Below, piece by piece: positions 16,749 to 24,844 of a stretch of DNA of 64,000 bases (position 1 is its first letter; each line of letters opens with the position of its first letter). Both the position numbers and the translations under genes were made by a program. This stretch comes from Atopobium sp. ICM42b (GTDB taxonomy: Bacteria > Actinomycetota > Coriobacteriia > Coriobacteriales > Atopobiaceae). The stretch spans positions 1 to 64,000 of the forward strand of contig JDFH01000005.1 in NCBI GenBank assembly GCA_000564995.1, given 5' to 3'. The notes below the pieces were generated by a model that saw only the letters and a program-made list of their open reading frames with translations, did no database searches and was not told where the DNA came from.

Positions 16749-17738
16749 CTAAAGACGCGTCTCTAAATAGCCAGGTAGAACAAGGTTTTCTGCAGCTCCA
16801 ATAAGAGGGGCTTCTCCACCAAGCGTGCCCTTCACAATAGGCGTTGCCTGAACAGGAGGCATGGCCTGCAACTTAAATGCAGCTTCAAGTGCCTCATGCC
16901 AGTACTTGCCACACTCTGCAACGGAGCCAGACAGAATGATGACAGAAGGGTCAAGCATGTTGCACATGCTGCCCAAGACCTCACCAAGTGCGCGGCCTGA
17001 GCGCTCCTCTGCAGCTTGAGCGATCTTCTCGCCATCAAGAGCCCTGCGGTCAATCTCTGCGCCATCAAGAGCGGATCCATCTTCAAGCGTATCGGAGCCT
17101 CCAAGACGGACGTACTCGCGGATAATGCCAGGACCTGCAGAAACAGGCTCGAGGTGAGAAGTTCCACCACAAGGGCAGTCAACGCCGGCTGCTGCTGGAG
17201 TTGCAACGTGACCAATGTGACCAGCCTCGTCGTGAGCACCCAGCATCAAGATGCCGTGGTTCACAAAGGCGCCACCAATGCCCGTGCCAACTGCTACGGT
17301 AAGAACGCTATCTTTGCCGTGACCAGCACCGTGGCGAGCCTCGCCCAGAGCGTGAGCATGAACGTCATTAAGAACGCTGCACGGAAGGCCAAACTCACTG
17401 GTAACTGCAGAGCCAAGAGCGGTTCCACCCCAGCCGGGCATAAGCTCATTTGCATAGGTGATGTCGCCCGTACGAGGGTCAACAACACCAGCAGAAGAAA
17501 TACCCACGCCAGAGATAGTAAGGCCCAGCTCTTCTGCGCGAGCAAGTGCCTCTCTAATTGCCTGGAGAACGGTGGCAAGAACCTGCTTGCCACCCTCTTT
17601 TGCGTTAGTTGGGACCTTCTTTACGGACTGGACGTTTGGAACGTCAGTGCCGTTAAGGGTGACTATGCCACAGGCAATTTTTGTGCCGCCAATATCAACG
17701 GCGCAAACATGTGTTGGAGAAACAAACTTAGAGTCCAT
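16749..17738 (-). CDS. nanK: ROK-family sugar kinase, probable ManNAc kinase
   Basis: A 329-residue ROK kinase. The N-terminal phosphate-binding motif is VDIGGTKIACG, the sugar-binding region contains NDVHAHALGEA and VGTGIGGAFV, and the zinc-binding element is GHIGHVA followed by CPCGGTSHLE. ROK enzymes phosphorylate glucose, ManNAc or related sugars. The position between NanA and NanE points to N-acetylmannosamine (ManNAc to ManNAc-6-phosphate). A glucokinase role cannot be excluded from sequence alone. No DNA-binding domain is present, so it is not a ROK repressor. Confidence 0.85.
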   Translation of the reverse strand: MDSKFVSPTHVCAVDIGGTKIACGIVTLNGTDVPNVQSVKKVPTNAKEGGKQVLATVLQAIREALARAEELGLTISGVGISSAGVVDPRTGDITYANELMPGWGGTALGSAVTSEFGLPCSVLNDVHAHALGEARHGAGHGKDSVLTVAVGTGIGGAFVNHGILMLGAHDEAGHIGHVATPAAAGVDCPCGGTSHLEPVSAGPGIIREYVRLGGSDTLEDGSALDGAEIDRRALDGEKIAQAAEERSGRALGEVLGSMCNMLDPSVIILSGSVAECGKYWHEALEAAFKLQAMPPVQATPIVKGTLGGEAPLIGAAENLVLPGYLETRL

Positions 17739-17753
17739 GGTGTCCCCTCTTGT

Positions 17754-18677
17754 TTAGAGAAGGCCGTTTGCAATAAGAACCTGCTTGACTGCCTCACGGT
17801 TCTGGCCATCAAGTGGCTTAACAGGGCGAGGCATCTGGTCAGAATCAAAAATGCCCATGAGGTTAAGTGCGCACTTGAATGCTCCAACGCCAGCGCCATA
17901 GCCCTGAACGCCTGAAGTGACATCAAAGATGTGGGAAATCTCGTTAAGTCGGTCCTGCTCACGCTTGACCTCTGCCCAGTTACCTTCCTGAGCTGCCTTC
18001 CACATGCGGACGTATCCCTCTGGCTCAACATTAGCAAGGCCAGGAACAGAACCGTCTGCACCAGACAGAAGAGCGCCGTCAACAACAATCTCATGGCCGG
18101 TCAGAAGGGTCAGAGGGTGACCGTTCTTCTCGTTTTCCTGAACAAGATACCTGAAGGAGACGTCATCGCCAGAAGAGTCCTTAACGCCTGCAAGAACACC
18201 CTCTGCGCCCAGACGAGCAAGCATCTTCCAAGGAAGCTTAGTGTGAACACAGACAGGAATGTCATACGCAAACAGAGGTGCATCCAGCTCCTGGTGAAGA
18301 ATGCGGAAGTGCTCCTCAACATCAGCTGGGCCACCAAGTGCATAGAAAGGAGCGGTTGCTACAAGAGCATCTGCGCCCAGTGCGAGGGCACGGCGACCGT
18401 GCTCCAAGACACGCTCGGTCTCGGTATCGATGATGCCCACAAGGACCGGAACGCGGTGGTCAACAATGCGAACAGCCTCGCGCACAATCTGATCGCGACG
18501 CTCATCTGTTGCAAAAACAACCTCGCCAGAAGAGCCAAGGAAGAACAGGCCGTCTACGCCAGCCTCAATGAGACGATTAATAGAGCGCTCAAACGACACA
18601 ACATCAAGCTGATGGTCTGGGGTATCTGGGGTTACAACTGGTGGAACAACACCGCTAAATGGTACGTTACTGGACAT
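17754..18677 (-). CDS. nanA: N-acetylneuraminate lyase (DapA/NanA superfamily)
   Basis: A 307-residue class I aldolase of the DHDPS/NAL superfamily. The Schiff-base lysine lies in AGVKDSSGD (about residue 164), the catalytic tyrosine in FAYDIPVCVH, and the carboxylate-binding loop is GSSGEVVF. Alone the family is ambiguous between dihydrodipicolinate synthase and sialic acid lyase. Placement in front of nanK and nanE and behind a SAT-like importer favours cleavage of Neu5Ac to ManNAc and pyruvate. A perfect palindrome (GTTGGA-AAA-TCCAAC, 18695-18709) lies just upstream of the RBS. Confidence 0.85.
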   Translation of the reverse strand: MSSNVPFSGVVPPVVTPDTPDHQLDVVSFERSINRLIEAGVDGLFFLGSSGEVVFATDERRDQIVREAVRIVDHRVPVLVGIIDTETERVLEHGRRALALGADALVATAPFYALGGPADVEEHFRILHQELDAPLFAYDIPVCVHTKLPWKMLARLGAEGVLAGVKDSSGDDVSFRYLVQENEKNGHPLTLLTGHEIVVDGALLSGADGSVPGLANVEPEGYVRMWKAAQEGNWAEVKREQDRLNEISHIFDVTSGVQGYGAGVGAFKCALNLMGIFDSDQMPRPVKPLDGQNREAVKQVLIANGLL

Positions 18678-18694
18678 GCTTTATCCTTTCACAC

Positions 18695-18709
18695 GTTGGA
18701 AAATCCAAC
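18695..18709. promoter_or_regulatory. Small palindrome upstream of nanA
   Basis: GTTGGA-AAA-TCCAAC, perfect six-bp arms, in the 117-base gap between the esterase gene and nanA. A minus-strand TATAAT at 18783-18788 could belong to an internal promoter, but no well-spaced -35 is seen. Confidence 0.3.
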
Positions 18710-18794
18710 TGGTTTCATACAACAATGTACTGAAGTAGCCGACCAAAGCATTGATCAAAAGCAACTTCAAAGAACCTACGTAATTATAGTCCGC

Positions 18795-19763
18795 TTAGTT
18801 ATGACAAAGCCCTGATATAACCTCGCAGAGATAGTTGATTTGCTCGTTCTCAAACTGATTAATACGCTCGTGGCCAAACTTGGGATACACGCGCATTTCC
18901 TTCTGTCCTGGCAAGCGATTGTACAGCGCAAACGTTCCTTCAGTTGGAGCGCTCTGGTCCAGCAGGGCCGTACCGATAAGCGCAGGTACACGCACCAGCT
19001 CTGCCGCGCACGCGCTGTCGAGAAGACCGACCGCGTCGATAGCTGCATCTGACTGCGGGGTGTCTCCGCACCCGACATGCGCTCGCAGGGTTGTTGCGTT
19101 GTCGGCAAAGAGCGGGTTCAGTGCCATGGTAACGCTCACTTCCTTGGGCAGAAGCGCTGCTGCAAACAAAGCCTGCGAGCCGCCTAGACCTTCTCCCCAG
19201 GTGACGATTGTGCGCCCGAGGAAGCGCGATGCAACCGCGGCGGTTACCAGTGCGTCATCGATGAGCTGCTTGAGCGTGGAGGATGCGGCGTCATCTGGGT
19301 TGCTGAGCGCGCGGGCAAGCTCCTCTGCCGTCAACACTCCCCTCCAAGCGTCTTTGAGTGACGCTTCGCACGGGCGAGCCTCTAGGGCTACAACAGGCAT
19401 ACCAAGCGCCGAGAAACGCAATAGGTGCAGCCAGCTACGCACTCCCCGACCAAGATCGGAGAAGAGCACCACCACTGGTAGCTTTGCCGAGGCGGACAGC
19501 TCTGCCGAAGCTAGCGGTTCTGCCACCGATGCACCCGCTGGGAGAACGACGCGAGCACGCAGCTGCGTCTGGTCAGTTGAGGTGAATGTGATTCGCTTAA
19601 ACGTTGCCGCCTGGGTAGCAGACGGAAGCTCAACCACACTCTCTACCTGAGCGTTTTGTGCAAACGTTACAGGCGTCTGCCAAAATGATTCAAAGTTTGA
19701 TGGTCTAAGCCACGCACCGCGATAAGAACGGGCATCTTCAAGCCTTTGTGTTAAACCCCTCAT
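18795..19763 (-). CDS. AXE1-type esterase homologue with missing nucleophile
   Basis: A 322-residue alpha/beta hydrolase of the acetyl xylan esterase/cephalosporin deacetylase family, related to the product of the gene just upstream. Where the paralogue has the nucleophile elbow NGASQGGG, this one has WGEGLGGSQ, so the catalytic serine position is glycine. The Asp-containing loop (ALLDQSAP) and the C-terminal histidine (FGHERIN) are kept. It also has a long Ala/Ser-rich insertion at about 78-105. It may be a non-catalytic partner of the active esterase or use a different chemistry. Its start overlaps the upstream stop by four bases (ATGA), implying coupling. Confidence 0.75.
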   Translation of the reverse strand: MRGLTQRLEDARSYRGAWLRPSNFESFWQTPVTFAQNAQVESVVELPSATQAATFKRITFTSTDQTQLRARVVLPAGASVAEPLASAELSASAKLPVVVLFSDLGRGVRSWLHLLRFSALGMPVVALEARPCEASLKDAWRGVLTAEELARALSNPDDAASSTLKQLIDDALVTAAVASRFLGRTIVTWGEGLGGSQALFAAALLPKEVSVTMALNPLFADNATTLRAHVGCGDTPQSDAAIDAVGLLDSACAAELVRVPALIGTALLDQSAPTEGTFALYNRLPGQKEMRVYPKFGHERINQFENEQINYLCEVISGLCHN

Positions 19764-20800
19764 GCTTTCACCTCGCCTTCTGCTTGAGCAGGAAATGACG
19801 AGTCCAGCGCTTCAAGAGCTTGCTCTCCCTTGTCTGAGCAGAAGAAATCAATGATCTTATCGTCAAAATCGCCAATCTCTTCATGCGCATATCCGGGATA
19901 AAGAAGATGTCTCTTTGGGCAGGTCAAGGCATTGTAAGCCGCAAACTGAGCCTCGGGAGGAACTACCGGATCATCAAGCCCAGTACCAAAAAGCACAGGA
20001 CAGGTAACCAGGCGTGCAAAATTAGCTGAATCAATATAGGCAAGCTTTGCAAAGACCTCATCAGCGCGAGAACCATCTGCGTCAAACCAGCGGGAATAAT
20101 AACGGATGCCCTCGTAGGCCACCTCATCAGCATTAAGCTCCCACACGCACCTAAAATCAGTGAGGAAGGGGTAAAGAATTGCCGCCCTATTAATCAGGTC
20201 TTGATTGAGTGCGCAAGTGGCAAGGCCAATTCCGCCTCCCTGCGAGGCGCCGTTTACAAAAACGCGGTCTGTATCAATTCCTTCGAGCTCGCGGACAATC
20301 CTGCAGAGCAAGTGAATGTTCTGATACAAATGAACAAAGTAAAGGTCCTCTACAGGTCCATCTAGTCCGAGCACCAAGTGACCAGAGACGGTAGTGCTCT
20401 TATATGAGCTTCCGTCCAAACTGCGGCCACCCTGCCCAGGATTATCAAGCGCAATCAGTGAGCAGCCCAAGCCTAGAAATGAGCTCTGCTCAAACCAACT
20501 GCGAGAAGCCCCTGGATAACCGTGGAACTGTAGAACAAGCGGAGTTTGTACGCCCGAGGCAGTCTGTGGGCGCAGATACTTTGCGTAAACTTCCGCGCCA
20601 TCAATTCCCACAAACGTCAAATCAAAAAAATGAGCTGAAGCAGATGACGTGACTTCTGTTGAAGGTACAATCTGCCAGCTAAGAGGAGCGTTATCCGCTT
20701 CCTCCATACGTGCCTTCCAAAACGCCTCAAAATCTGAAGGATAAGGCGTCAGAGCATGAGCTGCCTTCAATTCTGCAAGCTCAAGCGTTTCTTGGTGCAT
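19760..20800 (-). CDS. AXE1-family acetyl esterase, probable sialate/amino-sugar O-deacetylase
   Basis: A 346-residue alpha/beta hydrolase of the acetyl xylan esterase family. Catalytic serine is in NGASQGGG (about residue 185), aspartate in GLDDPVVPP, and histidine in GYAHEEIGDF. The oxyanion-side motif FHGYPGASRSW is present. No signal peptide, so it acts in the cytoplasm on imported substrate. Within a sialic acid operon the likely job is removing O-acetyl groups from acetylated sialic acids or their products. The start at 20800 has AGGTGGA five bases ahead and is preferred to one 17 residues upstream. I recall a comparable axe1 gene in the pneumococcal nan locus. Confidence 0.85.
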   Translation of the reverse strand: MHQETLELAELKAAHALTPYPSDFEAFWKARMEEADNAPLSWQIVPSTEVTSSASAHFFDLTFVGIDGAEVYAKYLRPQTASGVQTPLVLQFHGYPGASRSWFEQSSFLGLGCSLIALDNPGQGGRSLDGSSYKSTTVSGHLVLGLDGPVEDLYFVHLYQNIHLLCRIVRELEGIDTDRVFVNGASQGGGIGLATCALNQDLINRAAILYPFLTDFRCVWELNADEVAYEGIRYYSRWFDADGSRADEVFAKLAYIDSANFARLVTCPVLFGTGLDDPVVPPEAQFAAYNALTCPKRHLLYPGYAHEEIGDFDDKIIDFFCSDKGEQALEALDSSFPAQAEGEVKA

Positions 20801-20866
20801 TGATCCACCTAACAAGCTAAAAGAGCGCAGCCTAAGCTGCGCTCTGGTCAAACAAAAACGTAAGCG

Positions 20867-21688
20867 CTACTCACCCAGTTTAGGATGAAGCAAAGATGGC
20901 GCAGCACCCAAAAGCGTCTTAGTGTAAGGATCTGTTGGATGCTCAAAGACCTGCTTAGCAGGACCATCTTCCATAATCTGACCGTGATTCATGACAATGA
21001 TGCGGTCAGAAACATAGCGAACGGTCTGGATATCGTGCGAAATAAAGATCATCGAGAGGCCCAGCTCAGACTTAAGGTCAGTAAGCAGGTTCAAGATTTG
21101 TGCACGAACAGAAACGTCCAGTGCGGAAGTAGGCTCGTCAGCAATGATTGCCGATGGGTTCAGAGAAAGCGCACGTGCAATAGCAACACGCTGACGCTGA
21201 CCACCAGAAAGCTGACCAGGAAGGGCGCGAAGTGCCGAATGTGGAAGTCCTACCAGACCGACAAGCTCATTAATACGGGCTTCTCGCTCCGCCTCTGTGC
21301 CTACCTTATGCACGAGCAGTGGATCCATGAGCTGGTCTTTAACAACCATACGAGGGTTAAGAGCAGTTGCTGGGTCCTGGAAGACAACAGAGACAACGCG
21401 GCCAATCTGCTTCCTAAGCTCTGGAGTACGTTTGGTAACATCCATTCCCTTGAAGTACACATGGCCGGATGTTGGTGACTGAAGGCCACACATGACATTT
21501 GCGGTAGTAGACTTTCCGCAGCCAGACTCACCAACAATACCAATGGTCTCACCAGGCATAAGCTTAAGCGAAACATTTTGTACTGCGTGAACCTTATTAG
21601 GCTTAAAGATTGAGCCCGTACGCGTCTTAAACGTAACCGAAATATCGTCGAGGAAGATAATTGGCTGCTCTTCAGTTGTTGTAGCCAT
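20867..21688 (-). CDS. ABC importer ATPase, OppF/SatD type (sialic acid locus)
   Basis: A 273-residue ABC ATPase with Walker [10 protein letters not shown], signature LSGGQRQRV, Walker B IIADEPTSALD and the H-loop FISHD. It resembles OppF/DppF and is the second ATPase of the importer encoded here. It starts one base after the stop of the permease-ATPase fusion, so the two are co-translated. The following gene is the active esterase. The substrate is inferred from context. Confidence 0.9.
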   Translation of the reverse strand: MATTTEEQPIIFLDDISVTFKTRTGSIFKPNKVHAVQNVSLKLMPGETIGIVGESGCGKSTTANVMCGLQSPTSGHVYFKGMDVTKRTPELRKQIGRVVSVVFQDPATALNPRMVVKDQLMDPLLVHKVGTEAEREARINELVGLVGLPHSALRALPGQLSGGQRQRVAIARALSLNPSAIIADEPTSALDVSVRAQILNLLTDLKSELGLSMIFISHDIQTVRYVSDRIIVMNHGQIMEDGPAKQVFEHPTDPYTKTLLGAAPSLLHPKLGE

Positions 21689-23728
21689 TTACCTCACCTC
21701 CTTTTGAGAACGCTCAAGGTAAGGCACAAGACCATGCTCCTTCAGATACTCATCAGGCAGCTCGGAGAAACGATGGTGCTTACCAGGAATCTCCTTAATA
21801 ACAGGATGTACCTCAAGACCCAAGTCTGGATGGCTTGAACGAGGAGCAAACCTATCGCCTGTTGGGAAATCCTCTGGAGAAGGAACAGAACCTGGTACCT
21901 GGTGAAGTCTGGTACCGTCCTGTGCGCCTTCCTCAATGGAAAGAACAGAGCCGAGAAGACCGCGGGTGTACTCGTGAACAGGATTGGTCAGAAGCTCAGT
22001 AGTAGCTGCCTGCTCAATAACCTGACCTGCGTACATAACGGTAATCTCAGAAGCAACCTCTGCAACAAGTGCAAGGTCGTGGCTAACAAAAATCATTGCA
22101 AAGCCAAGGCGACGCTGGAGGTCATTCAAGAGCTTGATAACCTGCTTCTGAACAGTAACGTCCAGAGCGGTTGTTGGCTCGTCGCAGATAACCAGAGAAG
22201 GATCGCGGGTAAGAGCCATAGCAATCAGAACACGCTGACGCTGGCCACCAGAAAGCTCGTGTGGATAGGACTCAAGCGTACGCTTTGGATCCAGGCCTAC
22301 AAGCTCCAGAAGCTCCTCTGCAGAACGGGTGCCTCCCCTGCTGGTAAGCTGCTTCATCTGAGAAGAGATAAGCATAGAAGGGTTCAAGGAAGACAGTGCG
22401 TCCTGGTAGACCATTGCAAGCTCGTGTCCAAGCAGCTTACGGTGCTCTTCTTTGGAGAGCTTCAGGAGGTCTTGGTCTTTGTAGAGAACCTCGCCAGTAA
22501 TGGTTTCCTTTGGATCAGTCAGACCCATGATGACCTTAGTGGTAATAGACTTACCGCAACCAGACTCGCCAACCAGTGCCATGCACTGACCAGGACGAAC
22601 ATCAAAGCTTACGTGGTCAACAACCTTAACGTCTCCGTGAGACTCAAAGCTGATGCAAAGATCTTTAACACTCAGCAATGGCGCAACATCAAAGTCTGGC
22701 TTACGCCTATCAGTTCTGGAAAGCTCAACTTCTTTAAGTGCGTTGAGTCTGCGCTCAAGAGACTCCGCCTGCTCTGCGTAGGCACGAACTGGATCAGATG
22801 CAAGGATGTCATCTGCACGCCTGGAGTCAGAGTTCTCTGTATCAACAGGAGCGCCAGGTGCTGCTGCCATAGCGTCAGTAAGACCCTCGGAGAGGATATT
22901 CAGCGCCAGGCAGGTCATCATAATGGCTAGGCCTGGGAAGAATGCCTGCCACCAACGGCCAGCAAGAACGCCAGCACGAGCATCAGCCAGGATATTACCC
23001 CATGTTGGAGTTGGCTCTGCAATACCTGCACCAATGAAGGTCAGAGATGCCTCAAAGATGATTGCGTCTGCAACAAGCGTAACGGTAAAGACCATGATTG
23101 GAGCAATGCAGTTACGAAGAACATGCTTCCACAGAATCCATGGTGCACGAGCACCAGAAACAATGGTTGCCCTTACGTAATCCTCGCCGTACTCGCTTAC
23201 GATGTTTGCACGAACAATACGCGCAATCTGTGGCGTGTACATAAAGCCAATGGCAAAGATGATTGAAGGAACGCTGTTACCAAGAATAGAAACAAAGACT
23301 GCTGCAAGAGCAATGCCTGGGAACGACATGATGATGTCGAGCACACGCATGATGACCTCAGAGACAGCCTTTCTAGAAACAGCTGCAATTGCACCAATAA
23401 TTGAGCCACACAGCAGTGCCATACCCGTAGCGCCAAAGCCAATGACCAGTGAATACTGACCACCATAAAGCATACGAGAAAGAATATCGCGGCCCTTATC
23501 GCCAGTACCAAAAATGAATCCATTGCCTGGAGCCTGACGAGCGTTGAAAATCTCAAGTGGGTTATGTGGAGCAATAAAGTTTGCAAAGACAGAAGCAAGA
23601 ACAACAAAGACAAGAATGACAAGAGCAATCTTGGAAGCTGTCTTCATCTTCTTAAAGCCACCAAAGGTTGAACCCTTTGCTGCAGCTTCTTCGAGCTTCT
23701 CGACTTGTTTTTTTCTCATTTGTACCAT
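21689..23728 (-). CDS. Fused ABC permease-ATPase (OppC-OppD), SatC-like
   Basis: A 679-residue fusion. Residues about 30-300 are an OppC-type permease with about six membrane segments and the cytoplasmic loop EDYVRATIVSGARAP. Residues about 345-620 are an OppD-type ATPase (Walker A GESGCGKS, signature LSGGQRQRV, Walker B VICDEPTTALD), and the tail lacks the usual Cys-rich oligopeptide element. The same permease-ATPase fusion is described for SAT sialic acid importers (SatC of Haemophilus ducreyi) and, as I recall, the corynebacterial Sia system. It overlaps nothing but has only a four-base gap to the DppB-type permease upstream. Confidence 0.92.
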   Translation of the reverse strand: MVQMRKKQVEKLEEAAAKGSTFGGFKKMKTASKIALVILVFVVLASVFANFIAPHNPLEIFNARQAPGNGFIFGTGDKGRDILSRMLYGGQYSLVIGFGATGMALLCGSIIGAIAAVSRKAVSEVIMRVLDIIMSFPGIALAAVFVSILGNSVPSIIFAIGFMYTPQIARIVRANIVSEYGEDYVRATIVSGARAPWILWKHVLRNCIAPIMVFTVTLVADAIIFEASLTFIGAGIAEPTPTWGNILADARAGVLAGRWWQAFFPGLAIMMTCLALNILSEGLTDAMAAAPGAPVDTENSDSRRADDILASDPVRAYAEQAESLERRLNALKEVELSRTDRRKPDFDVAPLLSVKDLCISFESHGDVKVVDHVSFDVRPGQCMALVGESGCGKSITTKVIMGLTDPKETITGEVLYKDQDLLKLSKEEHRKLLGHELAMVYQDALSSLNPSMLISSQMKQLTSRGGTRSAEELLELVGLDPKRTLESYPHELSGGQRQRVLIAMALTRDPSLVICDEPTTALDVTVQKQVIKLLNDLQRRLGFAMIFVSHDLALVAEVASEITVMYAGQVIEQAATTELLTNPVHEYTRGLLGSVLSIEEGAQDGTRLHQVPGSVPSPEDFPTGDRFAPRSSHPDLGLEVHPVIKEIPGKHHRFSELPDEYLKEHGLVPYLERSQKEVR

Positions 23729-23732
23729 CGCA

Positions 23733-24689
23733 CTACACCGTCCTAATGCGTGGGTTAATCAAGATGTACAACATATCAACAACAATGTTGATGATGATGA
23801 AGGACAGTGCAACGACAACAACAACGCCCTGAACAAGCATTGCCTCGTTACCCTGGATGCCCTCGAGAATAGCGGTACCCATGCCAGGAAGGTTAAAAAT
23901 AACCTCAATGACAACGGCGCCACCCATGAGGTAACCAATCTTCAGACCAAGCGTGGTTACAGGGGTAATAAGAGCGTTGCGAAGTACGTTTCTTGCGATG
24001 ACAATTCTCTCTGGAATACCAGCGCCGCGAGCAGTGCGGACGTAGTCCTTATCCAGCTCCTCAACCATTGCGGTACGAACAATACGGGTCATCTGACCAG
24101 ACATTGGAACCGCAAGTGCAAATGCCGGCATAATCATACGAGCAAAGTAGCCGCCAAGATTTACCGTAGGATCTGGTAGTGCTCCAGAGGCTGGTAGCAG
24201 TTTAAGCGTAGACGCAAAGACCAGAATCAAAAGAACTGCCAACCAAAATGATGGCGTTGCAAGACCGGCAATTGAGAATACGCGGATGATTTGATCGGGC
24301 CATTGATCTCTATAGAGAGCCGCAATAACGCCCAACGTAAACGAAACTATTGCGCCAATAAAGAGACCCATAAAGGTCAACTGCATAGTTACTGGCAGAG
24401 CCTTTGAAATTCTTTCAGCAACTGAATAGTGAGAAGTGCCGTAGGTACCCAAGTTTCCATGAGCAACATCACCGATATAGCGTACATATCTCACAGGCCA
24501 TGGATCATCAAGGCCATTCTCAATGTGATACTGCTGGATAGCTTCTTCAGAAGCAGACTCTCCCAAGGCATTGTATGCAGGATCAACATGCGAGAAAGAC
24601 ATTAGGAAGAATACGAGAAAGGTGACGCCTAGAGCCATAATCGGCAGCGCAATAAGACGGCGTCCGATAAGACGTAATAGGTTGTTCAC
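23733..24689 (-). CDS. ABC importer permease, DppB/SatB type
   Basis: A 318-residue permease with an N-terminal membrane segment, extracytoplasmic domain and about five more segments. The ATPase-contact loop is DYVRTARGAGIPERIVIARN at about residue 215. It forms the channel with the permease half of the downstream fusion protein. A stable hairpin (24777-24806) lies between it and the binding-protein gene upstream. Confidence 0.92.
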   Translation of the reverse strand: MNNLLRLIGRRLIALPIMALGVTFLVFFLMSFSHVDPAYNALGESASEEAIQQYHIENGLDDPWPVRYVRYIGDVAHGNLGTYGTSHYSVAERISKALPVTMQLTFMGLFIGAIVSFTLGVIAALYRDQWPDQIIRVFSIAGLATPSFWLAVLLILVFASTLKLLPASGALPDPTVNLGGYFARMIMPAFALAVPMSGQMTRIVRTAMVEELDKDYVRTARGAGIPERIVIARNVLRNALITPVTTLGLKIGYLMGGAVVIEVIFNLPGMGTAILEGIQGNEAMLVQGVVVVVALSFIIINIVVDMLYILINPRIRTV

Positions 24690-24776
24690 TATCTCCCCCT
24701 CTCTCTTTAAAACAAACCGTACAAATAAAATTTGATGAGACTTTGCACATCTCAGGACTGAATTTTGCGAACAAGA

Positions 24777-24806
24777 GCCCGAGCGTTATAAGTAAAACGC
24801 TCGGGC
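24777..24806 (-). terminator. Hairpin after the nan-locus binding-protein gene
   Basis: Perfect 11-bp arms GCCCGAGCGTT / AACGCTCGGGC with an eight-base loop, followed on the minus strand by TCTTGTTC. A weak T-tract suggests a leaky terminator or 3'-end protector that lets the binding protein be made in excess of the permeases. Confidence 0.65.
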
Positions 24807-24844
24807 CCCAATGTATGAGATGCTAAGCGCGTGACGACAACAAA

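Noticed and set aside
17754..18677. Dihydrodipicolinate synthase (lysine pathway)
   Set aside because: The family fits, but the gene sits between sialic acid importer/esterase genes and nanK-nanE, so NanA is the better reading.
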